50,059 bases of DNA from Russula earlei (GCA_025769875.1 JAGFNK010000393.1:1-50059), one strand, 5' to 3'. Shown: positions 21,566-32,689, counted from the stretch's first letter. The notes: generated by a model from the sequence alone, not told the origin. Numbers and translations: made by a program.

Positions 21566-22031
21566 GACCCATGTATCTGTATCCATCAAATACATCTTGC
21601 ATTGTGAAATGACCTCGAAGTTAGGATGTTGGTATTTCATGACCATATAAAGGAGGACCCAATAGAATGACTCCAGGTCATCAGGAAGTCCATGGGATTG
21701 AGTGGCAGGGTGTAGTAAAAGTCCTGTTGATATGAACTGCCAGGTACCCTGAACATGAAGTAATTCAATTTGCTGTGCATAGGAGATAAACAGATCATAC
21801 CGTTCTGGATTGTTGCCTTGGCAAATCTACATCCATCTTCTTGGATAAGTCCCAGTCAATCAATAAACCTGATCGATCTGGGGCAATCAGAATGTTTCCT
21901 GCACTCACATCCCAATTTAAAATTTTTGCTTTGTTGTATGTGTCCGTATGAGCTGTTCCAAATTGTCAAACAACAAACTTAAATGTAATGCCAATCCTCA
22001 CCAATCATAGCATCCCGAATGACCTGGCATA

Positions 22032-22993
22032 TGTCTAGACTCACTGTTGAACTATCCAGTTCAATAGTGAGGGATAAGCTCGAAGACGAGTTGATAGACG
22101 TCCAGTACTGCGTGGGCAAGGAGTAGAGTCCAAAGTAGTAACAAATACCAGAGAGGCACTGTTACTGTGAGAGTAGAGCAGTCACGCAGAGAAGAGGCCA
22201 GGATAGTCACAAGGGGATGGTCCTTAAAGGAGTATCCCAGGGATGGGGAGTGCCGTAAACAAATGGACAGTCTGAGGACTGTCCGCTACTTTATTGAGCG
22301 CTTATATACTACAAGAGAACTGCTAAATAGGGAACAAGTCATAACCTTGTTATCAAGCACAATAGAGTGATGAGTAAGAAGTCGGAGGACGCTTACTGAG
22401 CATGCTCAGTCATGCTCAGTAAGCTGCTGAGTAAGAAGGCTTCTCTTGATGAGTAAGAGATTCCCTTGTCCACGTGTTCACTGCTTTAGTACATGTGCAA
22501 GCACCTGATTCATTTCCTGTTAGTTAGTTTAGGGCCGGTCATTTGAGGACTTGTGGTTTGGTTAGGGAATAGTGTTATCTTATAAGGCCCTTATATAGTT
22601 CTATTAGGGTCCTTAGAGTCGACCCTAATACTTCTATTAAGGTCTTTAGTATTGCCTTATAGTTTGTTCTATAGTTATTAGAGTTGGTCTAATAACGCGT
22701 TGTAGGGCCATTGATACTAGGTTAGTGCCTATTGTAGAGCTCCTAGGGTCGTTCCAAAGGGTCCTTAGGAAGGCCCTAATACTGTCTTTTGTTGCTAGAA
22801 GGGTTGCCTTTAAGTGGGGCTTGCTGTATGTCGATTGTGCCGAGAATCGCTTGCATAACAATGCACGTGCGATATTGTGGACACCTCTACTCACCCCTTT
22901 TGCTCGTGTGAACAGGGTGACACCATAGAGGCTGGGTTTCCTCCTATAAGGAAGGGTCCTTCAAGAGCCCTCTCCGGAGAATGGTTCATGACA
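22032..22993 (-). mobile_element. LTR1 solo LTR, target duplication GCATA
   Basis: TGTCTAGACTC...CATGACA, 962 bp, flanked by GCATA at 22027-22031 and 22994-22998. Inserted in the kinase gene upstream of its first visible intron. Confidence 0.95.
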
Positions 22994-23038
22994 GCATAGC
23001 TCCCAAGTCGATCTGAACATACTCAGTGGCTGTCCAAG

Positions 23039-23511
23039 TGTCAAGACTCACTGTTGAACTATCCAGTTCAAGAGCAAGGAGTAAGCTTGAAGACGAGTCA
23101 ATAGACGTCCAAGATGGCATGGGCAAGAAGTAGAGTCCAAAGCAGTAACAAATACCAGAGAGGTACAGTTACTGGTAGAGTTGAGCAGGTACGCAGGGAA
23201 GAGGCCAGAATGGTCACAAGGGGACGGTCCTTAAAGGAGTCTCCCAGGGGTAGAGAGTGCCGTAAACAAATGGACAGTCTGAGAACTGTCTGCTACTTTA
23301 TTGAGCACTTATATACTTCAAGAGAACTGCTAAATAGGGAACAAGTTGTAACCTTGTTATCAAGCACAATAGAGTGATGAGTAAGAAGTCGGAGTGCGCT
23401 TACTGAGCATGCTCAGTCATGCTCAGTAAGCTGCTCAGTAAGAAGGCTTCTCCTGATAAGTAAGAGCCTTCACTGTCCACATGTTCACTGCTTTAGTACA
23501 TGTGCAAGCAC
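23039..23511 (-). mobile_element. LTR1 partial, broken by LTR2
   Basis: Starts TGTCAAGACTC and ends at CAAGCAC, where an LTR2 begins. The LTR1 remainder is not found after the LTR2, so the far half of this locus has been lost or exchanged. Confidence 0.85.
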
Positions 23512-24014
23512 TGTTACGAACCAAGGCCAAGTCCTGGCCAAGGACTGTCCTATTTTACTCAAGAAAGACCTCTCTCACTTTACATTGCCGACTCCCTTCC
23601 ATTTCCTGGGCTATCCCTCCTGTGGTACAAGATATTACTATTGCAAAGGCACTATAACACGACCAGGCACCTGTTTCCTAATTGGGTAATCATCGCGTGG
23701 CAGCCACATGGCCACCCAGCCACCATGGACCCGAAACAGCGGCACAAACTCTTAGAAACTGTTGCATAAATCATCTGACATCATCAAGGCTCCAATGACA
23801 TCATGGCTGACTGAGCGACTCCACAGTGACCTCATAGGCTCACTAAGCGCTCCACAGTGACATCATAATGATGTCATCGCTCCACAATGATCAGGAATGC
23901 GCTCAGTAAGCCTGAAACTTGACACAAGCAAGTTTATGCCTCTGTAGTCTTTGTAATCGACCCTGTACACTGTATATAATCCCCAATGAAGCATGGCAGT
24001 CATCAGACTGTCCA
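23512..24014 (+). mobile_element. LTR2 left part
   Basis: TGTTACGAACC... up to CAGACTGTCCA, then an LTR1 at exactly the same internal position as the LTR1 in LTR2 copy B at 1395. The right part of LTR2 is missing. Confidence 0.88.
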
Positions 24015-24976
24015 TGTCAAGACTCACTGTTGAACTATCCAGTTCAAGAGCGAGGGGTAAGCTCGAAGACGAGTTGATAGACGTCCAAGACCGCGTGGGC
24101 AAGGAGTAGAGTCCAGAGTAGTAACAAATACCAGAGAGGTATTGTTACTGTGAGAGTAGAGCAGTCACGCAGAGAAGAGGCCAGGATAGTCACAAGGGGA
24201 TGGTCCTTAAAGGAGTATCCCAGGGATGGAGAGTGCTGTAAACAAATGGACAGTCTGAGGACTGTCCGCTACTTTATTGAGCACTTATATACTACAAGAG
24301 AACTGCTAAATAGGGAACAAGTCATAACCTTGTTATCAAGCACAGTAGAGTGATGAGTAAGAAGTCGGAGGACACTTACTGAGCATGCTCAGTCATGCTC
24401 AGTAAGCTGCTGAGTAAGAAGGCTTCTCTTGATGAGTAAGAGCTTCCATTGTCCATGTGTTCACTGCTTTAGTGCACATGCGAGCACCTGATTCATTTCC
24501 TGTTAGTTAATTTAGGGCCGGTCATTTGAGGACTTGTAGTTTGGTTAGGGAATAGTGTTATCTTATAAGGCCCTTATATAGTTCTATTAGGGTCCCTAGA
24601 GTCGACCCTAATACTTCTATTAAGGTCCTTAGTATTGCCTTATAGTTTGTTCTATAGTTATTAGAGTTGGTCTAATAATGCGTTGTAGGGCCTTTGATAC
24701 TAGGTTAGTGCCTATAGTAGAGCTCCTAGGGTTGTTCCAAAGGGTCCTTAGGAAGGCCCTAATACTGTCTTTTGTTGCTAGAAGGGTTGCCTTTAAGTGG
24801 GGCTTGCTGTATGTCGATTGTGCCGAGAATTGCTCGCGCAACAATGCGCGCGCGATATTGTGGACACCTCTACTCACCCCTTTTGCTCGTGTGAACAGGG
24901 TGACACCATAGAGGCTGGGTTTCCTCCTATAAGGAAGGGTCCTTCAAGGGCCCTCTCTGGAGAATGGTTCATGACA
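24015..24976 (-). mobile_element. LTR1, recombinant: left flank LTR2, right flank LTR3
   Basis: Complete 962-bp unit. Left flank is GTCCA, the same target as at 1390; right flank is GAAGC inside an LTR3. Flanks that do not match but each belong to a different element are the signature of exchange between two LTR1 copies. Confidence 0.88.
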
Positions 24977-25305
24977 GAAGCAACCTTGCTTCTATGAGAC
25001 GCATTTTGCTTCTATAGCACTGACCAGTATACTCTACAGTAGGACAAACCTTATCCCTGTAGGGCTATATAAAGCCCCCAGTTGTAACAGTTGAGCCTTA
25101 AGCTCGACTTAGTTTGCCAATCCCAAACAGTTGACTCCTACCCCATCTGCAGAGCCCCTCTCATCTTGTTGCCATACTCCAGAAGGATCTAACACTCCTT
25201 CCCCTCCACGAGTATTGCTTGCTTGACTCAAGCATATCTGCATCGGTAGGACACGTTCATAGACGCAACCATTGATCTTATTTAAGGCACTTTGGAGCCT
25301 TAACA
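24977..25305 (+). mobile_element. LTR3 3' part
   Basis: Matches the second half of the LTR3 at 30016-30635, including the GGGCTATATAAAGCCCCC promoter-like motif and the closing GGAGCCTTAACA. Truncated on the left at the LTR1 boundary. Confidence 0.88.
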
Positions 25306-25537
25306 TGCAGTTGGAATTGGCTCATTTCCACTTCTAGGTTGTAAAGGCTTGTCAAATTACCCAGTCGCTCTCCAATGTCACAGCAAATCCCCAATGGAGC
25401 ACAAAGGGTCAGAAGATTGGGTAGGAAAGGCTGATGGCTAGGTTGAATGCGGTCCAATGGCATGTTGCACTGGATACAGATGCTCTTAAGGCCCTTGTGC
25501 TTGGTTAGAAAATGAATGAGCACTGGCCCTGGGATAT
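25306..25537 (-). pseudogene. Host gene fragment, LRR/F-box-like
   Basis: A continuous minus-strand reading frame across the whole interval gives a Leu-rich sequence (VLIHFLTKHKGLKSICIQC, FLPNLLTLCAPLG, GERLGNLTSLYNLEVEMSQ). Its style resembles the C-terminal parts of basidiomycete F-box/LRR proteins. It is bounded by LTR3 on one side and GypB on the other, so it is a stranded piece of a gene. The assignment rests on pattern only. Confidence 0.5.
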
Positions 25538-26133
25538 TGTCATGACTTACCCCCTATTGGTTTGTCTCTAACCTGTTTCTGTTGTTGTTCTCTTCTGTCA
25601 CCCTTGTCCCTTTGGTTACCATTTCATCCCTTGATAGTGATTGACAGCTGTCACTTTACCTCCTTGTGTTTCACCTTGTTATTGATCTCTTTTTTTGCTA
25701 TTGGCTCACCTTTTATCTATTGTTTCGCATATAGTACTGTACAGCCTCGCTACATACAGTATTTAAGTGCCTGTAAAAGCTGGGGAATGCCCAAGCTTAG
25801 CTTTGTCCCATTTCCTGTCACATCCCTTGCCCTGTACTCTCTCTCAATCACAACTCTGCTTGTGCTGGCCTACATTCTGCTTGACCTAAGCACACCTCAA
25901 GGAACCCTTGTGTTCCTCTTCCTCCTCTGCCTCTCTCTCACCATCCTCCTCTTCTGTGAAACAAGGAGATCAACTCTGTCTGTGGACTTAGTCACTATCT
26001 GACTCAGCCTTGAGATGCTAAACCCTTGATCCGGTCTCTTTGAGCTGGCCCCACTGAACCCTTGAATCAAGTCACAGGGACTTGAGCCCACTGAACTCTG
26101 AGCTAATGTTCCAATGGCCACAATGCCATAACA
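25538..26133 (+). mobile_element. GypB 5' LTR (LTR4)
   Basis: 596 bp from TGTCATGACTTACC to ATGCCATAACA. Same family as the solo at 16924-17541. The left flank is GATAT; no matching right flank is available. No convincing TGG primer site was seen directly after it. Confidence 0.85.
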
Positions 26134-26261
26134 CAAGCTAAGCTTCCTTACTCCATATTGGAGATTAAACTTGAACTACCACCAAACCACTGAATCTGCG
26201 TCCAACCTAGATCTTCCTCAGACCTCCCCCAACACGTTGTAGGAGCTGCCACCTAGGACAG

Positions 26262-27565
26262 CTTCCATACTTTCCTTTGTTATGTTACCACAGAAAACAA
26301 CAAAGAACTACCTGTTGAATTCATCAACAACTGCTGGTTTGAGCTACAACTCAGAAGAGGACAGCTCTATACTCATCAGGATCTTGAACTAATTAGGAAT
26401 AGCCTTGGATTAGGCTACTGGAGGGAAAATGAACCCCTCTATGAACCTCCATCAGGATCAGAAGCCTCTTCCATAGAAGGCAACCCCCCTGAACCCCTTG
26501 AACCAGAAAATACCACTGAACCTCAGACACTTCCTGAGACCCCAGAACCACAGAACCTTCCTGAAACCCAGGAACCCATTGAACCACCAGAACTTCCAGA
26601 ACTCACTATGGCAGCACAAGTCCCACAAGCTGCAGCCCCAGCTCCTCAGATTGCCGCACAACCCCCAATCACTGCACAAGCACCACAGATTGCCCAAAGA
26701 ACCAATGGATCCCTCAGTGGCAAAAAACCCACAGTCTTCACAGGCAAAAGAAACAAAACAAAATGTTTTATCATGGAGTTTAACCTATACTGGGGACTCA
26801 ATGATGACAAGGCAGTCATGATTGACCCTTCTAAAAGGGTCATCTTAGCCCTCTCCTACATTCAAGGGGAAAAGGTGGAAGACTGGGTAAACTCACAAGT
26901 CACTGCGCAATAACCAGAGCCCAAAACCTGATCAACAGAAATGATGAAGTTTTGTGGATGACTTTGTCACAGATTTCATGTTCAAATTCACCAACACCAT
27001 GGAAAAGGAAGACACCCAAGTGGCTCTTGTTAAACATGAGATGAAAGATTCCCTTGACAACTACATCTCCACCTTCGAGCAACTCCTAACCAAAACAGGA
27101 TGGCTGGAAATGGACATAATTGCCATTGAGAGCTTCAAAAATGGGCTCAAAGGCGGACTTTATCATGCAATCCTAAATAGGGATGTCTGGCCCACCACCC
27201 TTCAGGAATGGAAGGAAGAAGCCAGAAGACAACACCAACAATTTGTCACCATAAGGGAAAGACTCAAGGGGAAGAAAACCACACACTCCTCCTCAGAACA
27301 TAAAACTCATCACCCTGATCGTATGCAAGTGGATGCCGCCAAGTCCAACTTTAAAAAGCTCACAGAGGAAGAAAGGAAACAGTTAGCAAAAGAAGGGTGT
27401 TGCTTCTGCTGCAGGGAAAAGGGCCACCTCAACCAGGAATGCCCCAAAATTTTGACCCCCACCACTTCCAAAGCTCACACCACAGAACCAACCTCAGAAC
27501 CATCTAAAGAAGAAGAACCAGCCTCTATGGTAGCCTGCATGAAAGCCCTGCCAGCCGAAGAATGA
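26262..27565 (+). pseudogene. GypB gag with zinc knuckle
   Basis: The open frame begins upstream of the Met at 26608 (VTTENNKELPVEFINNCWFE) and passes through a Pro/Glu-rich linker. The capsid-like core continues to 26910, where TAA and a frameshift break it, and resumes at 26954 (DDFVTDFMFKFTNTMEKED; FKNGLKGGLYHAIL). A C-x2-C-x4-H-x4-C knuckle lies at 27401-27442 (CFCCREKGHLNQEC) and would bind genomic RNA. The protein ends at 27565, overlapping the protease frame by four bases. Confidence 0.85.
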
Positions 27566-29136
27566 GCCAAAATCTGGGACCTCATCCTCAAAGAGGATTT
27601 TCTCTAGGCCAAAGTGTGACAGTTGGCACAGAGGCCCAAATAGATACCATTGTCAACCATAAAGAAAACTCAATGAAAGTTCCTTTTATGTTAACAACCA
27701 ATGGAAAGACTGGTCAAGCGCTCCTCAACAGCGGAGCAACAGAAAATTTCATCGGCCAAGGGATTGTGGGAAAATTACAAATCCCACTTCAAACCCTCAG
27801 AACCTGTCATGAACCATTCTCCGGAGAGGGCCCTTGAAGGACCCTTCCTTATAGGAGGAAACCCAGCCTCTATGGTGTCACCCTGTTCACACGAGCAAAA
27901 GGGGTGAGTAGAGGTGTCCACAATATCGCGCACGCATTGTCGCGCGAGCGATTCTTGGCACAATCGACATACAGCAAGCCCCACTTAAAAGGCAACCCTT
28001 CTAGCAACAAAGGACAGTATTAGGGCCTTCCTAAGGACCCTTTGGAACGACTCTAGGAGCTCTACAATAGGCACTAACCTAGTATCAAAGGCCCTACAAC
28101 ACGTTATTAGACCAACTCTAATAACTATAGAACAAACTATAAGGCAATACTAAGGACCTTAATAGAAGTATTAGGGTCGACTCTAGGGACCCTAATAGAA
28201 CTATATAAGGGCCTTATAAGATAACACTATTCCCTAACCCAAACTACAAGTCCTCAAATGACCGGCCCTAAACTAACTAACAGGAAATGAATCAGGTGCT
28301 CGCACGTGCACTAAAGCAGTGAACACGTGGACAATGGAAGCTCTTACTCATCAAGAGAAGCCTTCTTACTCAGCAGCTTACTGAGCATGACTGAGCATGC
28401 TCAGTAAGCACACTCCGACTTCTTACTCATCACTCTATTGTGCTTGATAACAAGGTTTTGACTTGTTCCCTATTTAGCAGTTCTCTTGTAGTATATAAGC
28501 GCTCAATAAAGTAGTGGACAGTCCTCAGACTGTCCATTTGTTTACGGCACTCTCCATCCCTGGGATACTCCTTTAAGGACCGTCCCCTTGTGACTATCCT
28601 GGCCTCTCCTCTGTGTGACTGCTCGACTCTCACAGTAACAATACCTCTCTGGTATCTGTTACTACTCTGGACTCTCCTTCTTGCCCACGCCATCTTGGAC
28701 ATCTATCGACTCATCTTCGAGCTTATCCCTTGCTCTTGAACTGGATAGTTCAACAGTGAGTCTTGACAGAACCCCCAGGCCCATCATCAATGTAGATGGT
28801 ACTAGCAATCAAGGAGGAGCACTAACCCATTATGCTCATATGGCCATACAACATGGCCCAACCACACAACTTCTCACCTTTTATGTTACCAATTTGGGAG
28901 AAGATAGAAGGATCCTTGGTTACCCCTTCCTAAAAGCGCTAAACCCCCTTGTTAACTGGAGCACTGGTCGCCTTAGAAACCACCTAGGGGTTCTTCTCAC
29001 CCCTGTACCTTTAATGAACCCACCAAAAATTTGGCTCATACAAATAAGAACAACCACCATCCCCCTAGAATACTCTCATCACCAAAAAGTCTTCTCAGAA
29101 GAAGCAGCCAAAAGACTCCCACCCAGTCGAGGATAA
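27562..29136 (+). pseudogene. GypB protease, active-site D to N, split by LTR1
   Basis: A retroviral-type aspartic protease that would mature the Gag-Pol polyprotein. The active-site triad reads Asn-Ser-Gly in place of Asp-Ser-Gly at 27727-27735 (ALLNSGATENFI). The change is G to A in what would have been a CpG (CTCGAC to CTCAAC). The frame is cut at 27804 by an LTR1 and resumes at 28774 (IINVDGTSNQGG, FYVTNLGEDRRILGYPF). It runs into the RT region, with a TAA near 29134. Confidence 0.85.
27805..28768 (+). mobile_element. LTR1 solo LTR, target duplication GAACC
   Basis: TGTCATGAACC...GTCTTGACA, 964 bp, with GAACC at 27800-27804 and 28769-28773. Removing the unit and one repeat restores the protease frame. 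Confidence 0.96.
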
Positions 29137-31080
29137 CTTGACTTCAGAACCACCCTGAAACCAGATGCCCCCAAATTCCTTGACTGCCAAACTTACCCCC
29201 TCCCACAGAATGAGAAACAAGAACTGTCAAGACAAAGACAAGAAGACCTAGCCAAGGGTTTCATCAAGAACAGTATCTCAGACTTCGTATCCCCCATCTT
29301 CTTTGTCCAAAAGAAGGATGGCACTGCCCCATGGATGGTAGTAGACTACCAAAAACTTAACAATGCCACCGTCCCTGACTACCATGCCCTACCAAATATG
29401 GAGGAACAATTACACTGACTAAGGGGCAAGACCACTTTTAGCAAATTTGATGTTAGGGCCAGTTACAACAACATCCTAATCTACCCAGAAGACTGACACA
29501 AAGGGGTCTTCAAAATCCAGTTTGGCACCTTCATCCTCATGGTAATGGGCTTTGGCTTCACCAACGCCCTGGCAGCTTTCCAACAAGCAATGAACCATAC
29601 CCTTAGACCCTGGCTTCTCAAATACCTGGAGAACACCTGCAACTACCTAGATGATGTGGCAATAGCCACAGGTTTGGGGGAAGAACACCTACATGAACAA
29701 ATCACACATGAGTTCCTCGACCTCCTCGAAAGAGACTCTTACTTTCTTAAGGTGTCCAAATGTGCCTTCAAACAAAGAGAAATCAACTTCTTGGGCTTTA
29801 GAATCAACCAAGGAACATTGAAAATTGACCTAGTAAAGATGGACGGCCTCAAAAATTGGCCGAGACCCCAAAATACCATAAAACAGGTACAACAGATCAT
29901 GGGCGCCCTGAATTACCAATGACCATTCATCCGAGACTTTGCTAAAATTGCTCGCCCCATTTTTTCCACTATCAAAAAGGGAACCCCTGTTCTCTGGACC
30001 CCTGAAGCAACCACTTGTTACCGAGTGGTTTGGGGTCCGGAAGATGCCGGAACACCTGAACTATGGACTGCACCAATTGCATCATGCGTGCATCAGATCT
30101 TGATCGTTTATGTTCGTTAATATCGCGTTCGGAACACGTTTATTGTATCTATCTGAAAATGTATTGAAGAAGCAATGAGTAGCATTGCTTCTGTTCCAGA
30201 TGTTCCTGTACTGCCATGTACGTCGCTTCCTTGATTAGGAAAGTACTTATGACACTGAGATTGCTACTAGGGAAGCACTTAATGCTTCTGGCACCGAGAT
30301 CGTTTATATAGAAGCAACCTCACTTCTATGAGCCGTGTTTTGCTTCTATAGCACCGACCAGTACTACAGTAGGACAAACCTTATCCCTGTAGGGCTATAT
30401 AAAGCCCCCAGTTGTAACAGTTGAGCCCTAAGCTCAACTTAGTTTGCCAATCCCAAACAGTTGACTCCTACCCCGTCTGCAGAGCCCCTCTCATCTTGTT
30501 GCCATACTCCAGAAGGATCTAACACTCCTTCCCCTCCATGAGTATTGCTTGCTTGACTCAAGCATATCTGCATTGGTAGGATGCGTTCATAGATGCAACC
30601 ATTGATCTTATTTAAGGCACTTTGGAGCCTTAACACCACTGCCTTGGAAACCTTGATATCTGCAATCTGTGATGACCCTGAACTCTACACTGCCAACCCT
30701 GACCTTCCATATGAACTAGAAACCAATGCCTCACAGTTTGCTACAGGAGCAATCCTGTTCCAAAAGGACCCAAGGGGAAAATGAAAAATGATCAGCAACA
30801 TGTTACATGCATTTAACAAAGCAGAAAGGCACTACCCAGTTTGGGATAGAGAATTCCTAGCCCTAATCCTCGTGCTCCAACACTGGTGATACTTACTGGT
30901 GGGAACTAGACACCCCATCAAAATCTTTACAGATCATGCCAACCTTGCCCACTACTGACTCCCCCACAAAATTAATTGAAGAATTGCAGGGTATATCTCC
31001 ACACTGGCAGACTACCACTTTGAGATTCACCACAAACCAGGAGTCTCTAACTGAGCAGATGCCCTTTCACGGCGACCCAA
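29137..31080 (+). pseudogene. GypB reverse transcriptase and RNase H
   Basis: RT motifs in order: FIKNSISDFVSPIFFVQKKD, MVVDYQKLNN, TTFSKFDVRASYNNI, FGTFILMVMGFGFTNA, and the catalytic YLDD at 29644-29655. Then SKCAFKQREINFLGF and an RNase H beginning ELETNASQFATGAIL and continuing AERHYPVWDREFLAL to ADALSRRPN. Seven TGA codons sit where relatives usually carry Arg, for example in LH-R-LRGK, NYQ-R-PFI, QHW-R-YLL and VSN-R-ADALSRR. An LTR3 splits the RNase H at 30016. Confidence 0.88.
30016..30635 (+). mobile_element. LTR3 solo LTR, target duplication CCACT
   Basis: 620 bp from TGTTACCGAGTGG to GGAGCCTTAACA, flanked by CCACT at 30011-30015 and 30636-30640. A TATA-like motif in GGGCTATATAAAGCCCCC (about 30391-30408) supports the plus orientation. 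No internal region of this family is in the window. Confidence 0.95.
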
Positions 31081-31114
31081 CCACAATGACAGCTCAGGAG
31101 ATAACCAAAACATC

Positions 31115-32673
31115 ATGGCACTCCCTGATAAACTCTTCATTTGCATGCTTCACACTGAGGATCTCTACACCCAGGTCCTAACTGAACAAAAAAATCGACA
31201 ATCAGATCTACTCAGGTGGAAGATCAAACATAACCTCCAGGAAGAAGATGGCGCATTATTCAAAAATGAGAAATTGGTCATACCTTACCAAGAACCCCTC
31301 CTACAAAACATTTTTCAGACCTACCATGATAGCATCCTTGGCGGACATATGGGAAACGCCCAGACCTTGCACTCAATTCAAGAATCCTTCTGGTGGCCAA
31401 AAATGGGCTATTTCATCTGGGACTACATTCGAGGCTGTGCCACCTGTCAAGCCAACAAGTCCTCCACACATCCCATTCATCCTCCAACTCACCCAATTCC
31501 CCCTGAATTTCAGAAACCATTTCAAACCATAGCTGTTGATTGGATTGTTGACCTCCCCATATCAGAAGGAAACAACACCATCATGACCATCACCGATCAT
31601 GACTCCACCAAGGTGGCAATATTCATACCTTGCTGTAAAGACATGGGGACCCTAGAAATGGCTAAGTTATTTTTACGACATGCCTTCCCCTGGACAGGAG
31701 TCCCTTCCAAAGTCATCTCCGATCGCAATTCCCGTTTCACATCTGGCTTATTCCAAGAAGTCTCTCGAGTTTTGAGGATCAATCAGAACCTAAGCACCGC
31801 CTATCACCCCCAGACTGATGGACAGTCTGAGAGAACTAATCAGACCTTAGAAATGTGCCTTTGCATGTACACCAGAGAAAAACAGGAGGAGTGGGTACAT
31901 TGGCTCCCCATAGCCCAGTATCACTTCAACGTGCATAAATCTACAACCACCAAACGGACCCCCTATGAATTACTTATTGGCTTTAACCCAAAGGGTTGGG
32001 CACCCAACTAAAGTCCAAGTTCCCAGGGATTCAGGAATGACTTCAAGCCCTGAAGGACATGCGGGAATCAGCCCAGGAAGCAATGAGGAAGGCACAAAGC
32101 AGTTGGATAAAAGAAACTAAGTTCAAGGGCTTTGAAGAAGGGCAAAAGTTCTGGTTAGAGGGTACTAACTTAAAAACCCCCCATCAGTTTCAGAAATTCT
32201 GCCCCAAAGGGTTTGGCCCCTTTACCATCACCAAGAAAATTTCCCACATTGTTTACCAACTCTGCTTACCCCCTCAATGGCACATTCACAATGTATTCCA
32301 CACTTCCCTTCTCTCCCCAATCACTGAAACAGCTGAACATGGACTGAACTTCATGGAACCCCCACCTGACCTTCTCTCAGGAGAATATGAAGTTGAAAAG
32401 ATCACTGCTCAACGTACCCACAGGAACCGTCTCCAGTACAGGGTCCAATGGAAGGGGTACTCTGCAGCAGAAGACACATGGGAACCCCTTTCAAATCTTA
32501 AAAATGCTCAAGATGCCATCACCATGTTCCATCTACAACAACCCACCAAACTCCACATTATGTCTACCACTAATTTTGATCCCACAGAATCTCACCACTT
32601 GGACAAAAGTCTAGATGACCTGGAACATCAGTTCAAAGGACTTACAATACAACAACGTACTCTACTCCCCTGA
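31115..32673 (+). pseudogene. GypB integrase and chromodomain
   Basis: Zinc-binding HHCC region (HDSILGGHMGN ... RGCATCQANK). DDE core: Asp in AVDWIVDLP, Asp in ISDRNSRFTSG, Glu in DGQSERTNQTLE. The frame breaks at 32011 and resumes at 32059. A chromodomain closes the protein (EYEVEKITAQRTHRNRLQYR, VQWKGYSAAEDTWEPLSNL). In chromoviruses this domain targets integration to marked heterochromatin. A TGA just before LQALKDM again replaces an expected Arg. Confidence 0.9.
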
Positions 32674-32689
32674 ATCAACTCACATAACC

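Larger units (their letters stand above)
18300..23038 (-). pseudogene. FunK1 fungal-type protein kinase, shattered by LTRs
   Basis: Pieces of one minus-strand gene lie in order between LTR insertions. The kinase core is at 21571-22026: AHTDTYNKAKIL, then VSAGNILIAPDRSGLLIDW, then GTWQFISTGLLLHPATQSH and GLPDDLESFYWVLLYMVMKY. A C-terminal part is at 19295-19762 (WGGKGKLSFLDS, GLRTVFQDL). A short upstream piece is at 22994-23038. Two introns are visible at 21749-21800 (52 bp) and 21953-22001 (49 bp); both have GT...AG ends and restore the frame. FunK1 kinases are an expanded basidiomycete family of unknown substrate. The catalytic HRD reads Asn-Trp-Asp here (21909-21917); the Arg loss fits CGG to TGG. 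The C-terminal part has several stops. Four LTR events interrupt it, and the N-terminal half beyond 23038 is lost. Confidence 0.82.
25538..32689 (+). mobile_element. GypB: Ty3/Gypsy chromovirus, decayed
   Basis: Order: 5' LTR, gag with zinc knuckle, protease, RT, RNase H, integrase, chromodomain. The 3' LTR is absent because GypA-1 is inserted at 32690. It carries two solo LTRs with clean target duplications (LTR1 in protease, LTR3 in RNase H) and about ten in-frame stops, nearly all TGA where Ty3 proteins usually have Arg. Confidence 0.92.

Noticed and set aside
25562..26002. 146-codon hydrophobic ORF resembling a membrane protein
   Set aside because: It lies wholly inside the GypB LTR, where T-rich sequence yields hydrophobic residues, and the frame is not kept in the solo LTR4 at 16924.
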